Below, piece after piece: positions 22,215-36,600 of a stretch of DNA of 64,000 bases. Positions within the stretch are counted from its first letter, which is position 1. Each line of letters starts with the position of its first letter. The translations under genes were made by a program, and so were the position numbers. The notes beneath the pieces were generated by a model. That model worked only from the letters and a program-made list of their open reading frames with translations, was not told the DNA's origin and did not search any database. The stretch is taken from contig NC_084663.1 in NCBI RefSeq assembly GCF_028389875.1, forward strand, positions 206,615,876-206,679,875, written 5' to 3'. The stretch comes from Rhea pennata. Taxonomy: Eukaryota > Chordata > Aves > Rheiformes > Rheidae.

Positions 22215-22253
22215 GAGCCAGAGCAGGAGCCGGAGCCGGAGCCGGAGCCAGAG
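22215..22253 (+). repeat. GAGCCG hexamer microsatellite, unit 3
   Basis: Same imperfect hexamer array as in unit 1. Confidence 0.85.
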
Positions 22254-22548
22254 TCTTCCCTTCTCCAAGCAAAACAATCCCACCTCTCTCACAGGCTCTG
22301 CAGTCAGGGACCTGGTCTGCAGTTGGTGCACTGCCACCGGTCAGTCCAATTGTCTCATCAATGCAGAGACCAGTGGTGAGTTCTTGGGCCACCCCGGCAA
22401 CTACGGAGCTCTGCGCCCTGGGCACCCACAGTGTGTACCGCAGCTCTAGGGCAATTTTCTCTCTCCCAAAGGGGGTTTTCATCCGTCGATCTCGCCTGCA
22501 ACTTCACAAATGCCACCGCTCTTGCCACAGGACTAGAACTCAATTCTC

Positions 22549-22554
22549 TTTATT
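22549..22554 (-). terminator. Poly(A) signal of the truncated PHF7-like copy
   Basis: Conserved AATAAA on the minus strand, same position relative to the stop codon as in unit 2. It would end any transcript that still uses the remaining exons 8 and 9. Confidence 0.6.
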
Positions 22555-22763
22555 GACAGGCAGGCAGGGGGTGGTTGGTTCCCACTGGCAGGAAGGCAGC
22601 ATCCCCCTGCCCAGTGCATCCGGAGGGATGACCCAGGCTGGGCGCTCGCAGCAGGCCTCACGGGGCTCCCTCTGGCAGGGGCTGGGCAGCGCTGGCATCC
22701 CTTGGGCCCGATGCACAGAGCTGCCAGCAAGCAGCCCCAGCGGGCTGGGGCAGCGCGGGCTCT

Positions 22764-23240
22764 TCAGCGCCGGCTGTACGGCTGTTTGGAGCGGCGCTGT
22801 AGCCGCCCGCAGCCCGGCCTTCGCTCTGGCCCCATCTGGCCTGAGCGCCTGCTGCTCGCGGGAGCCTGGGAGCTGGCCGACGATGCTGCCTGTCTGCTGG
22901 TGCTGGCGCTGGCCGTCCCCGACTGCGTGCTGGAGGCTGCAGGAGAGGCAGGAAGGTCAGCAGCACGGCCCCTTGCGCCCAGGCCAGGAGAGGCCAGAGC
23001 GCGGGCTGCCCGGCGAGGAGAGAGCCTCTGCCAAGCGCAGCCTGAGCAGCCGCAGGCGGGCCTTGTCTGGCTCCTGCCTCTGGCCTAGGGGCGCCTGCAT
23101 GCACCCGGGGTCTCCTCTTACTGGTGCCCAGCCCCGCACAGTCGTCACATTCCCAGGTGGCTGTGGAGGGCCTCAAGGCGGAGCAGCGGCGGTGCGTGCC
23201 CTTGGCAGCACAGGAGGAGCAGAGCAGCAGCTGCCACGGC
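22764..23240 (-). pseudogene. PHF7: PHF7-like gene fragment, last two exons only
   Basis: Third copy of the gene, reduced to exon 8 (23240-23122) and exon 9 (22936-22764, stop 22766-22764). Exon 8 carries the last cysteine and histidine ligands of the third PHD finger and exon 9 the Ser/Arg-rich tail. Both frames are open and the exon 8 acceptor is intact, but sequence homologous to intron 7 stops at 23258 and exons 1-7 are missing. Exon 9 carries replacement changes not in genes A and B, for example Thr to Met and Arg to Cys in the basic tail. It could still be used as 3' exons by a read-through transcript; as a gene it is broken. Confidence 0.85.
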
Positions 23241-24556
23241 CTGGGAAAGCAAAGGGGTATTTTTTTCCTGAAATTCTCCCCACGACCCTCCACTTCCTGG
23301 TCTGCATTTATTTCACTACCCTCTGGAGTTCTTCTTTATAGTTGTGGTGTCTCCCGTGTGCCCTACCCCTATTCTTCATCCTCTGGAAGCTGTCCATCTA
23401 CCTTCCTGTCTCCTTTTACATCTTGTGTCGCAGTCTTTATCATCTTATACATGTGTCCTCTGTGTTCATTTTTTCCCCACCTTTTTAAATTTTTTTTATC
23501 ATGTCTGCCCTGTATTTGCCTACACTCTGTATCATTATTTTAGAATTTTTATTATATCTTTGCAGATAGAATAACTGTGGTACTATTATCTATATAAAAG
23601 CTGTGTATTGCTACACCAGACAAAGATAACAAAAGTAAAATAAAGTAGACATAAACCCCTCATCAACTGCAGAAATTGCTGTAATATCTATACTGAGGAA
23701 AACAATACTGTAGGCAGAGAAACAAAAGTTCGAAGAGAACAGGCCTGACAATCCTCAGCTATGAGGCCCTGTAAACTCAGTACTAATTTTTCGGCTTTGT
23801 TATAGCCTGTTAACAATTTGTAGCAATACCATATTACAGGGCTACATGTTTACATTCAGGACATGGTTTTCTCTGTGTAAATCCTTAATACATATTCTCA
23901 CAACGAGATTTTGGAGTACACAGAACCAAAGCAGGTAACCCCATTCATGCCAGTTTTTGTCAGTCTCAAGATTTGCCTCTGGAATCATGTATAGTCTCCC
24001 TTTCTATAATTCTGTTCCCAGCTCAGTTGAGTGTCTCGTTCTATGTAATGAAGTGTGCCTATCACCCCCTCTCTGGAAAGCTGCACAACTATTCAGCAGG
24101 CTCTAACAGAGGCTAAGTGACCAGGCTGAACAACAGGCAACATCATCCTGTATAGATTACAGGTCATAGCTATTAATAAGTGGAAGTATAGGATAGCAAA
24201 TTTTAAGGCAATATAATATGGTACATATAGATATTGACCTGTGTAACTTTCAGTTTTAGTATATGCTAGTATTTGACAATATGCATAGTGACTTAATGGT
24301 ACTTTTTATTACAAGCAGCATTGTCTAATGAATGAATATTTAATGAGCTTCCATTAAGCTTAGAAATGCCCTGTTTTAAACCATTAGATTATTACTTTAA
24401 TAAGGTATTTTCTATTGCAGAGGAATTAAAGCAAACACAGTGTTTCTTTGAAGTCTGAAGACTGCTTAAGGCACAATGAAAAGAAAGCAGAATTATTAAT
24501 TCAAAGAAATGTGAAACCTAGTCTAGGTAAGAAACTTACAGAGAAAAAGCTTTGAG

Positions 24557-24610
24557 ATATATGTATGTATGTATGTATGTATATGTGTATATATATGAGT
24601 GTGTGTATGT
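24557..24610 (+). repeat. GTAT/TA microsatellite
   Basis: Run of ATGT/GTAT tetramers grading into TA and TG dinucleotides. Confidence 0.85.
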
Positions 24611-27600
24611 TTTCTTTTTTTTCCTAGTAGTATTTGCTCTATTTGGAAACAAGCAATTTATATTGCCAAGATAAGAGCTTTGACTTTTACTAATGAATGT
24701 GAAGTAGATGGTCAACCGTTACCTGCACTGTTAGGTTAATCTCTTTGCTCTGGCATTTGGAATGGATGGGAATTAGTGAAAAATCATAGAATATGGGAGT
24801 AGTAGTGAAAAATTTCTCTACAATTTGCTTATACTGCTTAGTCTTTTATTCTAGGATACTTAATGGCTCAGTTTGGGGAGAGGAAAAAAAAAACAAGACC
24901 AAACTGCCCCCAAAAAACTGCTACAATACTTAAGGCATTAGAAGCTGAGAGCTTGTGAAATCTGGCTTTGTAGCTGCCAAATAATGTGTGATAGGAGGGA
25001 GAGTTATTGTAGGAATTATTTAAGAGAAAGATTTAGATGCCTAAAGAGATGAGTAATCATCTCATGGGATCTTTAAAGGCACTTGAATCATGGAAATTCA
25101 AACATAAGTCTGTGTATTCACTGTGTATATGCTTCCCTACATTCTTATCCAATTAGAGAAATGACTCTCCAATAAGAAGAATCAAAAGAATTAGAAACAA
25201 AATTATGACCATGGGTACTTTTATTGAACAACTTCTGATTTATCTACAGACCAATAATTATAGGTCTAATTCAGAGGTCATAGAACTTGGTGAAATACTT
25301 TCTACTGACTTAATAGACTTTATATCAGGTTTTCATAATTATAGTAAGTCATTCTGAATGAAGAATTCATCTTAGAGAATTATAATGTTTTTATGGATAA
25401 TTTACTAATAGAAAATTGGCACAAATTATAAATTGTTTACTATAAGTTATTCACCCAATTATATTGCATCTATACTGAGAAACAGAGGACTTATACATTT
25501 AATAATTAGGTATTCCATATAATCATTAGCAATATGATGAAACAGGTTTATCATGAAGACTATCAGTAGAAGGATTCACTGTGAAGTATTTCAGAGAGTC
25601 CTATTTGATTTCAAGTCACTGAGCAATAAATAAAGAATGGCTGAAGGCTGGCACTTTTCTAAAATCAAGATCAGTAAAGGAAATGCTGTATTACAGAAGG
25701 GATATTTTTAATACATTCCTCTTCTCTTAGCTTATGTTGCAGAAGCTATGTCAGTGTGATTATTCTTTTAAGAACTATGGAATGAGAAGAGAGAAATGCA
25801 GAAAATTTAGGTGTAGGACCTACCTCTGAGATATTCTATTCTCATAATTTCCCAGAGGGAGGAAAATTCTAAACCTAATGATGTCAGGGCTTAAATTTTT
25901 GTTGAAATTAAAGAGGTTAAGATTTCATCCCTTTAGCAGTCCCTGTATTTTCAGTGTGAGCCTAATATACTTGCATTTCTCTACATCTGGCTTGATCTCA
26001 GTTAAAACAAAACACAAAACCCCTTGGTTAGGATCAGTTATGCCCAATACACAGAAATAATCCACACTGGAATGAAGAGAGCAGGCAATTCCTTCTAAGT
26101 CTAGGAATGATCATTTCCCTTCTTTTATTTTTGCTGTGTGTGCAGTTCTCTACGTGTGCATGCCTGTGTAAGTGTAGGTTTCTCTGTGGACTGCTCAGTG
26201 TGCACTGCTGTTTTTGTGTGCATCTGTGTGATGTGTGTGTGCATAGCTTCATGCGTTCATGGCTCTGTGCGAGTTCCTGGTTCCTGGTGTGTGCATGCGT
26301 GCACATGTGTACTCATGGCTCTCCCTGTGCTCTGGGCAAAGGAGGCAGGAGGCATCTTCATTGGTTAAAGTTTGTGCAAAATGCAAACTTTCTGTTTGTT
26401 AGTTTCCAAACTGAACACAATGTAACTGTTTCATTGTGGCTTATCCCACCTTAGTGATCTGAAGAGTTGTGTGTAAATGAGCATGAGGTAATTCAGTCTT
26501 AATGCTGCATTAGTCCTGGGCAGAAATGCAAGGAAGTTTCTGTTATAGAATTTAATACTGTGGTAAGGAGGTTATTGGAATACACTGCATGGATTGTTTT
26601 ATTGCAGTTATTTCACATACTTCAAATCAGCACCCCCAGGATTGTATCGTTATCATTTTCAGTCTTGGAAAAATACCATTCCTATGCGTGTAAATGCTTA
26701 TATGTGGAAATAAAATAGTTAAAATGGAAATTAAGAAATTTGGTGTTGATATGTGAAATGTGAGGGGAAAAAGTTCTTATACAATGCTATCCGACTCCAT
26801 TTTTCTGCATGTGGAATTGTGTATGTGTATGAGTGCATGGACATATGTATTCATAGTCATGTCAGAAACAAGGCTAGTGAGCTATGAAGAAAAGGCATAA
26901 ATCTCATGACAGACCTTGAGGATGTAAGTAACAGGCATGCCTCTCAGTGTTAGTGTTGTCTGCTATTCATCAGATCATTGTTCATCATGAACAAACTTGT
27001 AGGTCTCAGTCTTGCAGAGATATATGAACCAAATTAATCTAACATGCAGTAACATCCTGCACACTTAAAATAAATTCATTGTATGCCTAGCATGACATAG
27101 TACCTAAATCTTTGCAATATTCATTTGTAAACTTCTCACTCCCTGAAGGGGAAAGCTATGACTTAGCATGATTTTGCACTGCATCTGTGATAACACAGTC
27201 ACAATTCTGGATGGGGTTTTCAGATGCTCAGAATACCAAGGAGGAAAACAGAAAGGGAAGAACGTAAACCTAATGCTCCAAGAAAAGTCCTAACTAGCTC
27301 TCATAGTTGTGCAGTTTACTGCCTCTCTGTGTACTTGGGTCTGACAAAGACTACCCCATTAAGAGATGGAGTCAATTCTGTCCAGTCCTCTGCACTTACC
27401 TGCGCTGTCATCACTTGCCTGTGTAGCAAAGGAGAACACCATTTAGCTAACAGTTGCTCTCTTCTCTCTGAGGGATCTGGCAGTGTGGGCAGCTCAAGCA
27501 GGAGACTAATGAGACTTCTCATGCACCATTACTCCTGAGCGGGCATGTGGAAGGACTCACAGCTGAGCCTGTAATTAATAAAGTAGCAGACTGAAGCAGA

Positions 27601-30600
27601 CCTGTGAGAGATAAGGAATCATTCCTGAGAAGGAAGCAGAAGGCCTACAGTGGGATCCACCACAGTGATGGAGAGACGTTACCGTTGCTCACTAATGGGT
27701 AACAATTACAGCTGGAAGAATTGCTGGGAACAGCACTCCCCAGCTGCTGCCACACATCTGTTATGTTGAGTGGCCTCTAACCTTTTCCCTGAGGATCTTG
27801 CAGCTGCCAAGAAAAAGCCAAGCTCTGTCTCTCAAAAGCTATGAGGCAAGATGCACACACACTTGTTAAATTTACATTATTTAGTAAGGAACTGAAGAGG
27901 AAGAAGAGATATGGGAGCTCTGAAAGCCGTGATTAGAAAAGAAACACATGGAAATGAGAAAAGAAAAAGGTAACCTCAGGTAATCAGTGCTCACCATTGC
28001 AGTTGTACTGTCAGTGAAAAGTGAATTTCAGATTGCTCTCACCAGCAGACCTCTAAACTACACAGATTGCTTTCTTGTAAGGACATGACCTTGAGCAAGC
28101 TTAGCGCAAGCTCTGCAATCACCTTGAAAACCTGAGTGTGTTCAGTTTCCTAAAACAGGCCTAAGCTCCTTTTCCAACCTTCTTGTCGTCAGGATGAGTC
28201 ATGCCTGGTTCAAAAGAAACACATGGCAGTGACTTCGCAAACTCAGCAGCAGAAGATAATACACTGAAGCTAAGCTGAATAGCAAGGACAGAAGGAAGCT
28301 GCTCAAAGATCCCAGTGAGCTTGAGGTCCTATGCTGTTATTCATCTTTCACTGAAGAGAAGACACGAAAGTCATCTTAATATTGAGCCTTTTGGTTGGCT
28401 ATTTTAAGTTGACCAGATCTGGAAAACAGCCTATAACGCTAGGGAGTAATTGCTTCGTATTTACTCAAACAGAAGCAGACTCTTTAAGGCATTGCAGAAG
28501 AGCAGCTCCCTCAATACCCTGATGATTTTAATGATTTTCCGGAAAACATAGATGTAGAAGACTCGTGTGCAAAGTGAACTCAAGAATTATTTCTTTTACA
28601 TTATTACTTACTGGCTCTACAAAAAGGTGAAGGCCAAGTTATGTTGGTCTTTGCAAAAGCATCCCACTTATCTACAAAAAAGTATGACCACAGGGAAAAC
28701 AGCTGAGCTTCAGTTCATTACAAATGTGTTCAGAGTTCAGTGACTCACAAAATGGCTGAGATAAATGTGAGCCTGGAACCATCATGGAGTCTTCTTTACT
28801 CTTTTGATGATTCCAGATTAAATCACCACTGTCAAAAAGAAAAAGAATTTGCAGATAAACATAAAAAAATTAGTCTCTGAAAATCAGCCTGGATTCCTTC
28901 TGGTCCTGATACTACAAGATTTTGGTTTTGAATTGTTCAAGACTTGATTAGGAGCACAATTCATGTATCCTCACCTGTATGTACCCTCTCACAAGGGTAG
29001 AAAGAAATATAGTTCTAAATATAACATAAAATCAAATGCTGTTTTTACATTATTTTTTTTTCTTTTTTTGGGACAATTTAAATTTCCACTTCCTGCAGTG
29101 GAATGCAAGGATAAATGGGAAACTCCAGCACTGCAACAAATGAGAAGATTAATAAGCATGTATATTAACTATTTTCATTGTAAATAATGTACTCTGCATG
29201 TTGATGCATTCTACTGGTGACTTTTACTTTAATCAGTACCTGCACAACCACAGAAGTTCTTTGTACAATTTCAAGCATGTGACAAATGATTAAACAGACA
29301 GGAAATTTCACCATTTCTCTTACTATTTCTTAGAGCCTTCTTTTGATTAAAAATCATTATATTGTCCAAGAAGAATTCAGCTGCACCCAAAAAACTGCTG
29401 TGAAGTAAATGAGTTTATGTGGACCAGAGTTCACTTTGTGAGGGTGCAGATAACATGAAAAAACTCTTATAGGGCAGGAAATGCAGTTCTTGGCTTTTAG
29501 GACTAGCTGTATGAATCAGTGTTGCTAGGCAGACTGACATCAGACTTGGATCGGAGCGGGGTAGGAACCGCAGTTCTCATGAGAATTGTTAGTTTAAAAG
29601 AAAAAATAATAAAAGGTCAACACAAAAGCCAGACAGAAGCTCCTAGTAGAACTTTATTGATTTACAAACCAAGCATACTGGCTACTGTGCATTCGTTTCC
29701 TAAGAATCTGTTGATTATGGTTCATAGTCACCAGGTTCAGTTCAGTTACATAATGTTTGCCCTCTTGTACAGTGGCTACTGATTTTTTCATTTCCTCCAA
29801 ACACAACAGTTTTGAGTTACTTAGTATTACAGAGGAGTTTCCACTGCTCCACACTCACAAGAAATATTTTATTAGATTGTAAATGAAGTTATCTTATTCT
29901 CTGAGGTTATTTTCTACAGCAGTTTCATTTCTCCCTTCTTCTGTCTTCTTTTTTATTTTGTTTTTATTGGCTGCTAAAGGGTAAAATGTAAAACAGACTG
30001 TCAGTGAAAGGAACTAAAAACAAATATACCTTTAATGTACTGGGAGAGAAGAATTAAATTGTGCTTCCACCTCCTTTATCTAATAACTCATACAATGTGA
30101 AATGAAACAGAGTAAGCTCTTTTATTATTTAAGCTCCTAGCAATGTAGTTATAGTTAAAGGTGTTTCACATTTCCCATTATAAATACTCATTTTCACAGC
30201 TTTACAGAATGTCATAAAAATTCACTCTTGATTGAAACTTACTCAATAAGGTCATAACCAAAGAACAACTTCAGAGATAACACTGGGCAAAATCTAGCTG
30301 CTGAAGAGTGAAGTAATCTGCTCAAGAAAGCCGAATTATCTGGAAATCTGACTCCCAGAATTGTATTAATAATCAAAATACTGATGTGTTAAAACAGAAT
30401 CTGTTGTGACACATTTACTGGGCTCTTCTGTGCTTAGTTGCACAGATCAGCAATGCATTGTCAATAGATCACATATGTCAAATGCATAAGTTTTTTTAGG
30501 ACATGGAAGGAAAGTTTGAAATATATGCAGAAATAGGGAGGGAGGAAGAAGAGTGAGAACTATGAATGTGACTGCATCAGTGACATGGAGATGCACAACC

Positions 30601-33600
30601 CCTACTAAAGCCTCTTGAATCCCAGCTTCCCTTCTATTTAGCTATCCAGGTAAGTCCCCAACCAGGCAATGCCCTTTCTCTCGTACTATTTTCAATGTCA
30701 TTTTTGAAAGCATCACCTGTAAGTGATCTTTCTCTAGTGAAAGTTTCACACTTTAAAGGAAATAAATTATCTCATTGCCTTCAAAAGCCATATTCAGATA
30801 CTGAAATTTAGGCAAATTCTGCACTTAATGATTTACTTTTAGGTGATTCATCTGGGAAACTAACATACAGCCTTGCACTCTGTTGTGCCTTGTGCTGTAC
30901 ACACACATAACAAAAATACAATCCCTTCTCCAAGGAGCTTGTTTGTTGTTCTCAGGTAGCTTGTCTCCCCAGATCTCATTCTCCTTCAGGTCCAAGCCTG
31001 TCTAAACACTTTTTCTTGATATCACTATTTTTTTCCTAGAGCATTTTTTTTAGTGAATAGGGTCAATTTCATGGGAAAAACTGATTTAAGGATCTTCCCC
31101 TGCTTCTGCTTCAAGCAAATAGTGCTGTAAAGCAAAATTATGTCTCTTTCTCTATATATAATGTATCTACATACTTATGTAGTGGGAATCTGTCCATTTT
31201 GTTAAAGTCTTCCTTTTTATAAAGTGTGCTAAAGTGTGGGATGTAATTCCTACTCAAATCCAGAATTAAAGAATTGTTGAAGTTCCACCTCTTCGGTCTA
31301 TCCTCACATAATATCACTGCTATGGTGACAGTTAATGTCACTGCAACAGTGATGCAGGATGTGAGTAACCTATGATCTACCCCTTGCTCTCATTCAGAGT
31401 GTCTCTATATATCAAGTGTGTGCCTAACTACTGGATTCTGTCATCCGTTCTCTCTCTGCCTCAAGAAATACTTAATTCCTTATACATTGTGGAACAGGTG
31501 AAAAGAAGAAATTGAGGATATATAATCCAGAATAATCTGGTTAAGGAACTAGATTAGGGCATAGCAGGTTCAGATTCAATTCTTTCCAACACAAAAAGAT
31601 GATAAAGTTGAGAGACTATATTTCTTAAGGAACAGCTGTAGTTTCTGTGTTTCTTTGTTTTTGCACTGAGTTTGTGGATTTACTTGGATACAATAACTTT
31701 CTTTCTTGCTGGGGTTTGATGAACTTCTAGGCTGAAATCAGGTGTCACCTGCAGAACTAGAACAGGTTTTCTCTTTTAAACCTTTTTCCAAAAGTCAATG
31801 TCAGAGTACAGTGGACAATTATCATACTTGCATGAGAGCTTGTGTTTTCAAAAATGTTTAACTTGGGTATATGGATTTCACTTTCAAAAAGGCTTTTAAC
31901 ATGTAGAAACTGAAGAAGATTTTTCAGGGCTTAAGTAACAGGTACCTACATTCTATCACTTTTCTTTGGGATTTTGATGTCTACCTATGCCAGTTAAATT
32001 GTCATCTATCATTATTCTGATGTAATGTATTATCACCTAAGCCCTGACAACTGTCAATGCACAGCTCCCTGATAAATCCAAGGTGAAATGAACTCCAGCT
32101 AATTCCCATTCTTTGCCACTAAGACTAGCATCCAGGGCAACCCTCACAGCTTGGGTGACTTATAGCAACTCAAATAGCAACTGAGACCAAAGCTGAGGAA
32201 AAGTTGCAAAATAAAGGTTTGTTTTTTTTTTACTAATCTAATTTCACATGTCTTTAGGAAGAATGAAGTCCACATTGTTGGCTTTGGTTTTGGTTTCCTT
32301 GCCCCCCCCTTTTTTTTCCCCCTATCTAGTTGATAGAACATCAAGATGAAGTATTGCCATGGGGTATGTGGCAAAAAGAAGGAATACTCAGTGATTCATG
32401 CCTTCTTTTAAGGTTCAGTGATTTCATTAAAGCCCCCCCCCAAGTCTTATTTTCCAAGCACAGTCATCTTAATTATAGGCATAAACTATAACTTTAAAAA
32501 TCCTCCTTTCCGATAATATTCACTGACTTCTTACATGAAAACAAAGTGCGCTAGCCTCTAAAGAGCACAGACTGTAAAACAATTGCATTCACTCTTATTA
32601 AAATGGCAGTCATTTGCTGCAAAAGTACAATTTGTGGTGGCAGAAGAAAGTAATTTGTTAAATAAGATATTCATCCAACTATTCATAATGCAATTTAATC
32701 AGTAGATTGTATGCAGAGTTTAAATATAAAATGTCCAAAATTATCACAGTGAATTATTAACAGCTGATATCTTGGGGAAGGGAGAAGTATAATCCATATT
32801 TACAGTGCTAGGAGAAAGTGAAAGGGGAAAAGATAGATTAGATCAACTACAGTGCCACATTTTTCATTCTCTAAAAACTTTCTCATCTTCCTGCTGAGAT
32901 CAGAGCTTAGTGTCCTAAAAAGCTTTTGAGCAGTGGACAGACTAAACAGTGCAGTCTTCTTGGTACCACTGCAAGCCTGTTTGTCTTGCATATGTGTTCA
33001 GATTGGCTTATTTTTTCAAGTTCTTAGCTCCAGCCTGCAACTGATAACCCACTTTTAAGACTTTCCTTGGCACATAATGGTAAGTTCAGGTTAACTGGCA
33101 AGGGTTAATCCACAGGCAGCATCTAAACTACACTCAATTAGAGACATAGTCAGCTATTTCAAGTCATGCTAACGGTATAAACGTCTCATGCTTATGTTGC
33201 CTGTAGCAACATCTCTTAGCTGAAATAGCTAGATTCCAATTATGTGTTTATTGTTGTGATAAGTAACTATTCCTAATCTGATTATCCAAGGTTTTGTGAA
33301 AAAAAATGTGAAATTTCATTTGCGAAAAAAGACGTTTCTGCCAAATGATTCATCTCACTGTAAAGTGTGTACCTATACACTTGATATAGATCAAATAAAT
33401 CTTGGCCTAATGTCTTTTCTTCTCCTCTGACTTTCAAAAAGTTAAGGGTGTTTATAACTTAAGGTGAGTGGTTGCACTGTAGGTGTGTAAGGTCATCCCA
33501 GACAGATCTCAGCATCACTTTCCAAAGGCAATAGTATTTTTAAAAATGCGTAGAGACTCAGATACCATTACTTTAGTGACACGTAGAGTGGTGACCACTC

Positions 33601-36600
33601 AAGTGACTTCCTGGGAATGCCATCAAAAATGTTGCATCCATTGTGTTTCTATCAGTAATACAAATCAGTCATCAACCCCCTAAGTAGAGGTACCCCAGAA
33701 GTTCCAGCAACTGTGGAAGATACATGCAAAGAGGTAGACTGAACATGATCCTGAAGTGCCTAACTCATTTATGAATTGAATTTAAGCACCTAAATGCCAT
33801 TAGAAATCTGGCAAAAAGGAATCTGGATCACACTACATTGAGTAGAGCAGAGTTCAAATACCTTTGAGTATCGAGGTCTCTTTGTTATTGTTTTGTCTTA
33901 TGAACGTCCCTAACTGCCCCCTCTCCTTGTCTAGAGATGATATCCGTCTGTTTCATTTCATGAGCACTTTTAGTTGAGTTCTCTGTATCAATATCTGACC
34001 CATAGGAACCTCCAATCTGCTCTCATGCTGCCTTGATTTACTCTGATGTGGGAAAGAGGATTGAGCACTGAGCACTGTAAACAAAGAGAGAATAAGAAAG
34101 GGTCAAACAGACCTGTGGTACAAGGCATAGCTTTGCTTGAAACACCTTCCTTGCTAGTATAGTTGAACTACCATAACCATATTGAACACTGGAGCTAAAT
34201 GCTGATCTGAACTTCAAGGATGCTTTCTGTGCCGTGACATAAGTAGAACTACATCCTCAAACAAAGTGTTGCAGACATTAAATAAGGTTGGATTTGATTA
34301 TGATTTTTTCTTGATCAAATCTTGTCCCCAATGATCATTGTTCTAATTTAATTAGCATATCTGCAGTGGCCCAGAAATTGTTTCTGATACATACCTCCAT
34401 GAGGCAAAAGGTAATACCCACTGATAATTAACTCTCTAGGATTTGTGAGCTGAAGAACTTCCAGATCTGAGCTGGATCTGAATATTTTGCAGGAAAATTG
34501 GTTTCTATATTCTTTCCTCCTTAGTTCTGGCTCCACAAATACCTAGGTGCATATTACACTTTGTATCTGCAGCCTGAAATAGCTTATTTCTATAAAACAT
34601 CAGCAACCTTCAGCTGAAGGGTTGCCTTCAATACATTGTTAATCAATAAGCATATGGTTAATCAGTGAAAAAGTTTCTCAAAATTTCCCATTAATGAGGT
34701 CCTTATGATGGCAAAACTGTCTGACTACATCTCCACTGTTAAATAAAGCTGGGCCAAGGAGTGATCTCAAGAACTGAAATTCTGATTATCAACACTATTC
34801 ACATATGAGTTTACTCTTTGGCACAACTTTGACCATCTAAACTAGCATCCTCCCAGCTAATATCTAGGCATGGTTTGAGGGACAGCATACATGAACAGTT
34901 ATTCCTAATAGGCATCAGGTTTAGGATCCTGCATCAGCTATACACAGGCTAAGAGTGCTGCCACCCACTAACCAGGCCAGCCAATGAGGAAATGCTCTGA
35001 ACCCACTCACTGACAGGTTCTCGAAGAAGATGGGCCAGGAAACACCTAGAGTGAAGATAAATAGCTATTTTGGCTTATCCTAGCTCTTAAAAGTGCAAAT
35101 ATGTTCTGTCACCTAAGAAAGATATAACTTCATCATCAACAACTACAAGGCGTATTAACTCTACACTTGCTGCAAATATGGAAAGCTACAGTTAAGCAAG
35201 ATTTGGTCAGATCTTATATATACATGTTATTGCAGAGGTATCAAGTGATATTCTCTTAATTGTCAATAATTTCTAAAAGGCTATCCAAATTGAGAACTGG
35301 AGAATCCCTAAGCCTGTTTTACTTAGCTACATAGTCTTTGAGGTTTATCAGACACTAAACCAGAAGTAAAATTTTGTTAAAATTATTTCCTTTAGTGTTC
35401 AATTCTCAAAATTTCCGCAGTAAGCTAAGACCATAAAACCTATTGACTTTTTATAAAGCATTGTATTTTGGTTCTTTTGAAAATATTATTCAACTACTGT
35501 TACTGGTCAACCTACAGCACACACATTTTCTAGTAGCTTGGCGAAGGCTTACCAGATTGTATTGAAAGACATTTTCTGCCCTGTGGTCCCCTCATTTGTT
35601 CATATATCTCTTGCTCCACAAAAACATATGCTTTCTTACTCTTTCTTGGACAAAATTTGCTGGAGGCTACTCAGGCAGTCCCAATGGCTTATGAGATGAA
35701 AAATTCATGTATGCTGCATTTCCCTGTTTTTCAAAATCTGGCACTTTTTATATGTGTGCAGGAAATTTTCCTGAAGCATATTTAGCAGTTTTGCAGAGTT
35801 CTAGTGCTACCTGCATATGTAAGCAATTTTTCTAACATATGGTAGGTGGAAGGAAACCTTTAGAAGTACTTTGTCTTTCACTCCAGCCATTTTTAATAGC
35901 CTGTAGAGATTTGCAGATTTTTTTTTTTTGAAATCTGTAACAGACAAAATATAATTTTACAAAACAGAAAGCAATGCCAAACAGCCATAATATGCTCTTC
36001 CCATATTTTTGTGTGGCTTCTAGCACATACCAGACTGTAATGCACAGGATTAAAGGCTTATAATATATCTTGCTCACTGAGATTCTCAGTTTATTGTAAA
36101 AATTACAATATTAATTCTATGCTTGGTTAAAAGTAGCACAAATAATAAGAACTTACTATATTATGGGAGAAGAAAGTATATCAATTGCATTTACTAATCT
36201 ATTATGCCTCAGAACTTGTCCTTATGTAAAGAAAACCTTTCACCTACTTCCCTGCTAGTCCCAGGTCTATGGCTCCAATTCTCCATTGTATGACACTCAT
36301 TTTATTCTAAAGTATCAGGACCAGTAGTGCCTGGTGCCCACCTGCTTGGAGTAGGGGCTGAACATGCCTGCACCCACCTAAAGGCTCCTGCATGCTCTGT
36401 ATGTCCTTGACAAACTCTGGGGCAAAGTGGCTTCACTGAAGTTTATGCTGATAAACAATAATGGATAGTTATGCCAATAAGCAGTAGCAGATACCAAGGA
36501 GGAGTACAGTTACTGAACTTGCTTGTCTCCTGTAACCTCATTGGGAATACAAAGTAAAGGAAAATTCAGCACAGAGTACAATGTACAGCCCTCTGAGCCT

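Larger units (their letters stand above)
18581..23258. repeat. Tandem array unit 3, truncated
   Basis: Third copy of the unit. It follows units 1 and 2 through the spacer, CR1s, microsatellite, poly(A) signal and the last two exons of the PHF7-like gene. Similarity then stops abruptly inside intron 7, 18 bases upstream of exon 8. After 23258 the sequence becomes AT-rich and single copy, so this is the edge of the array in this assembly. Confidence 0.93.

Noticed and set aside
26107..26454. 115-codon Cys-rich plus-strand frame
   Set aside because: It is a translation of degenerate TG-rich repeat (TGTGTGC), which always yields Cys/Val/His-rich peptides.
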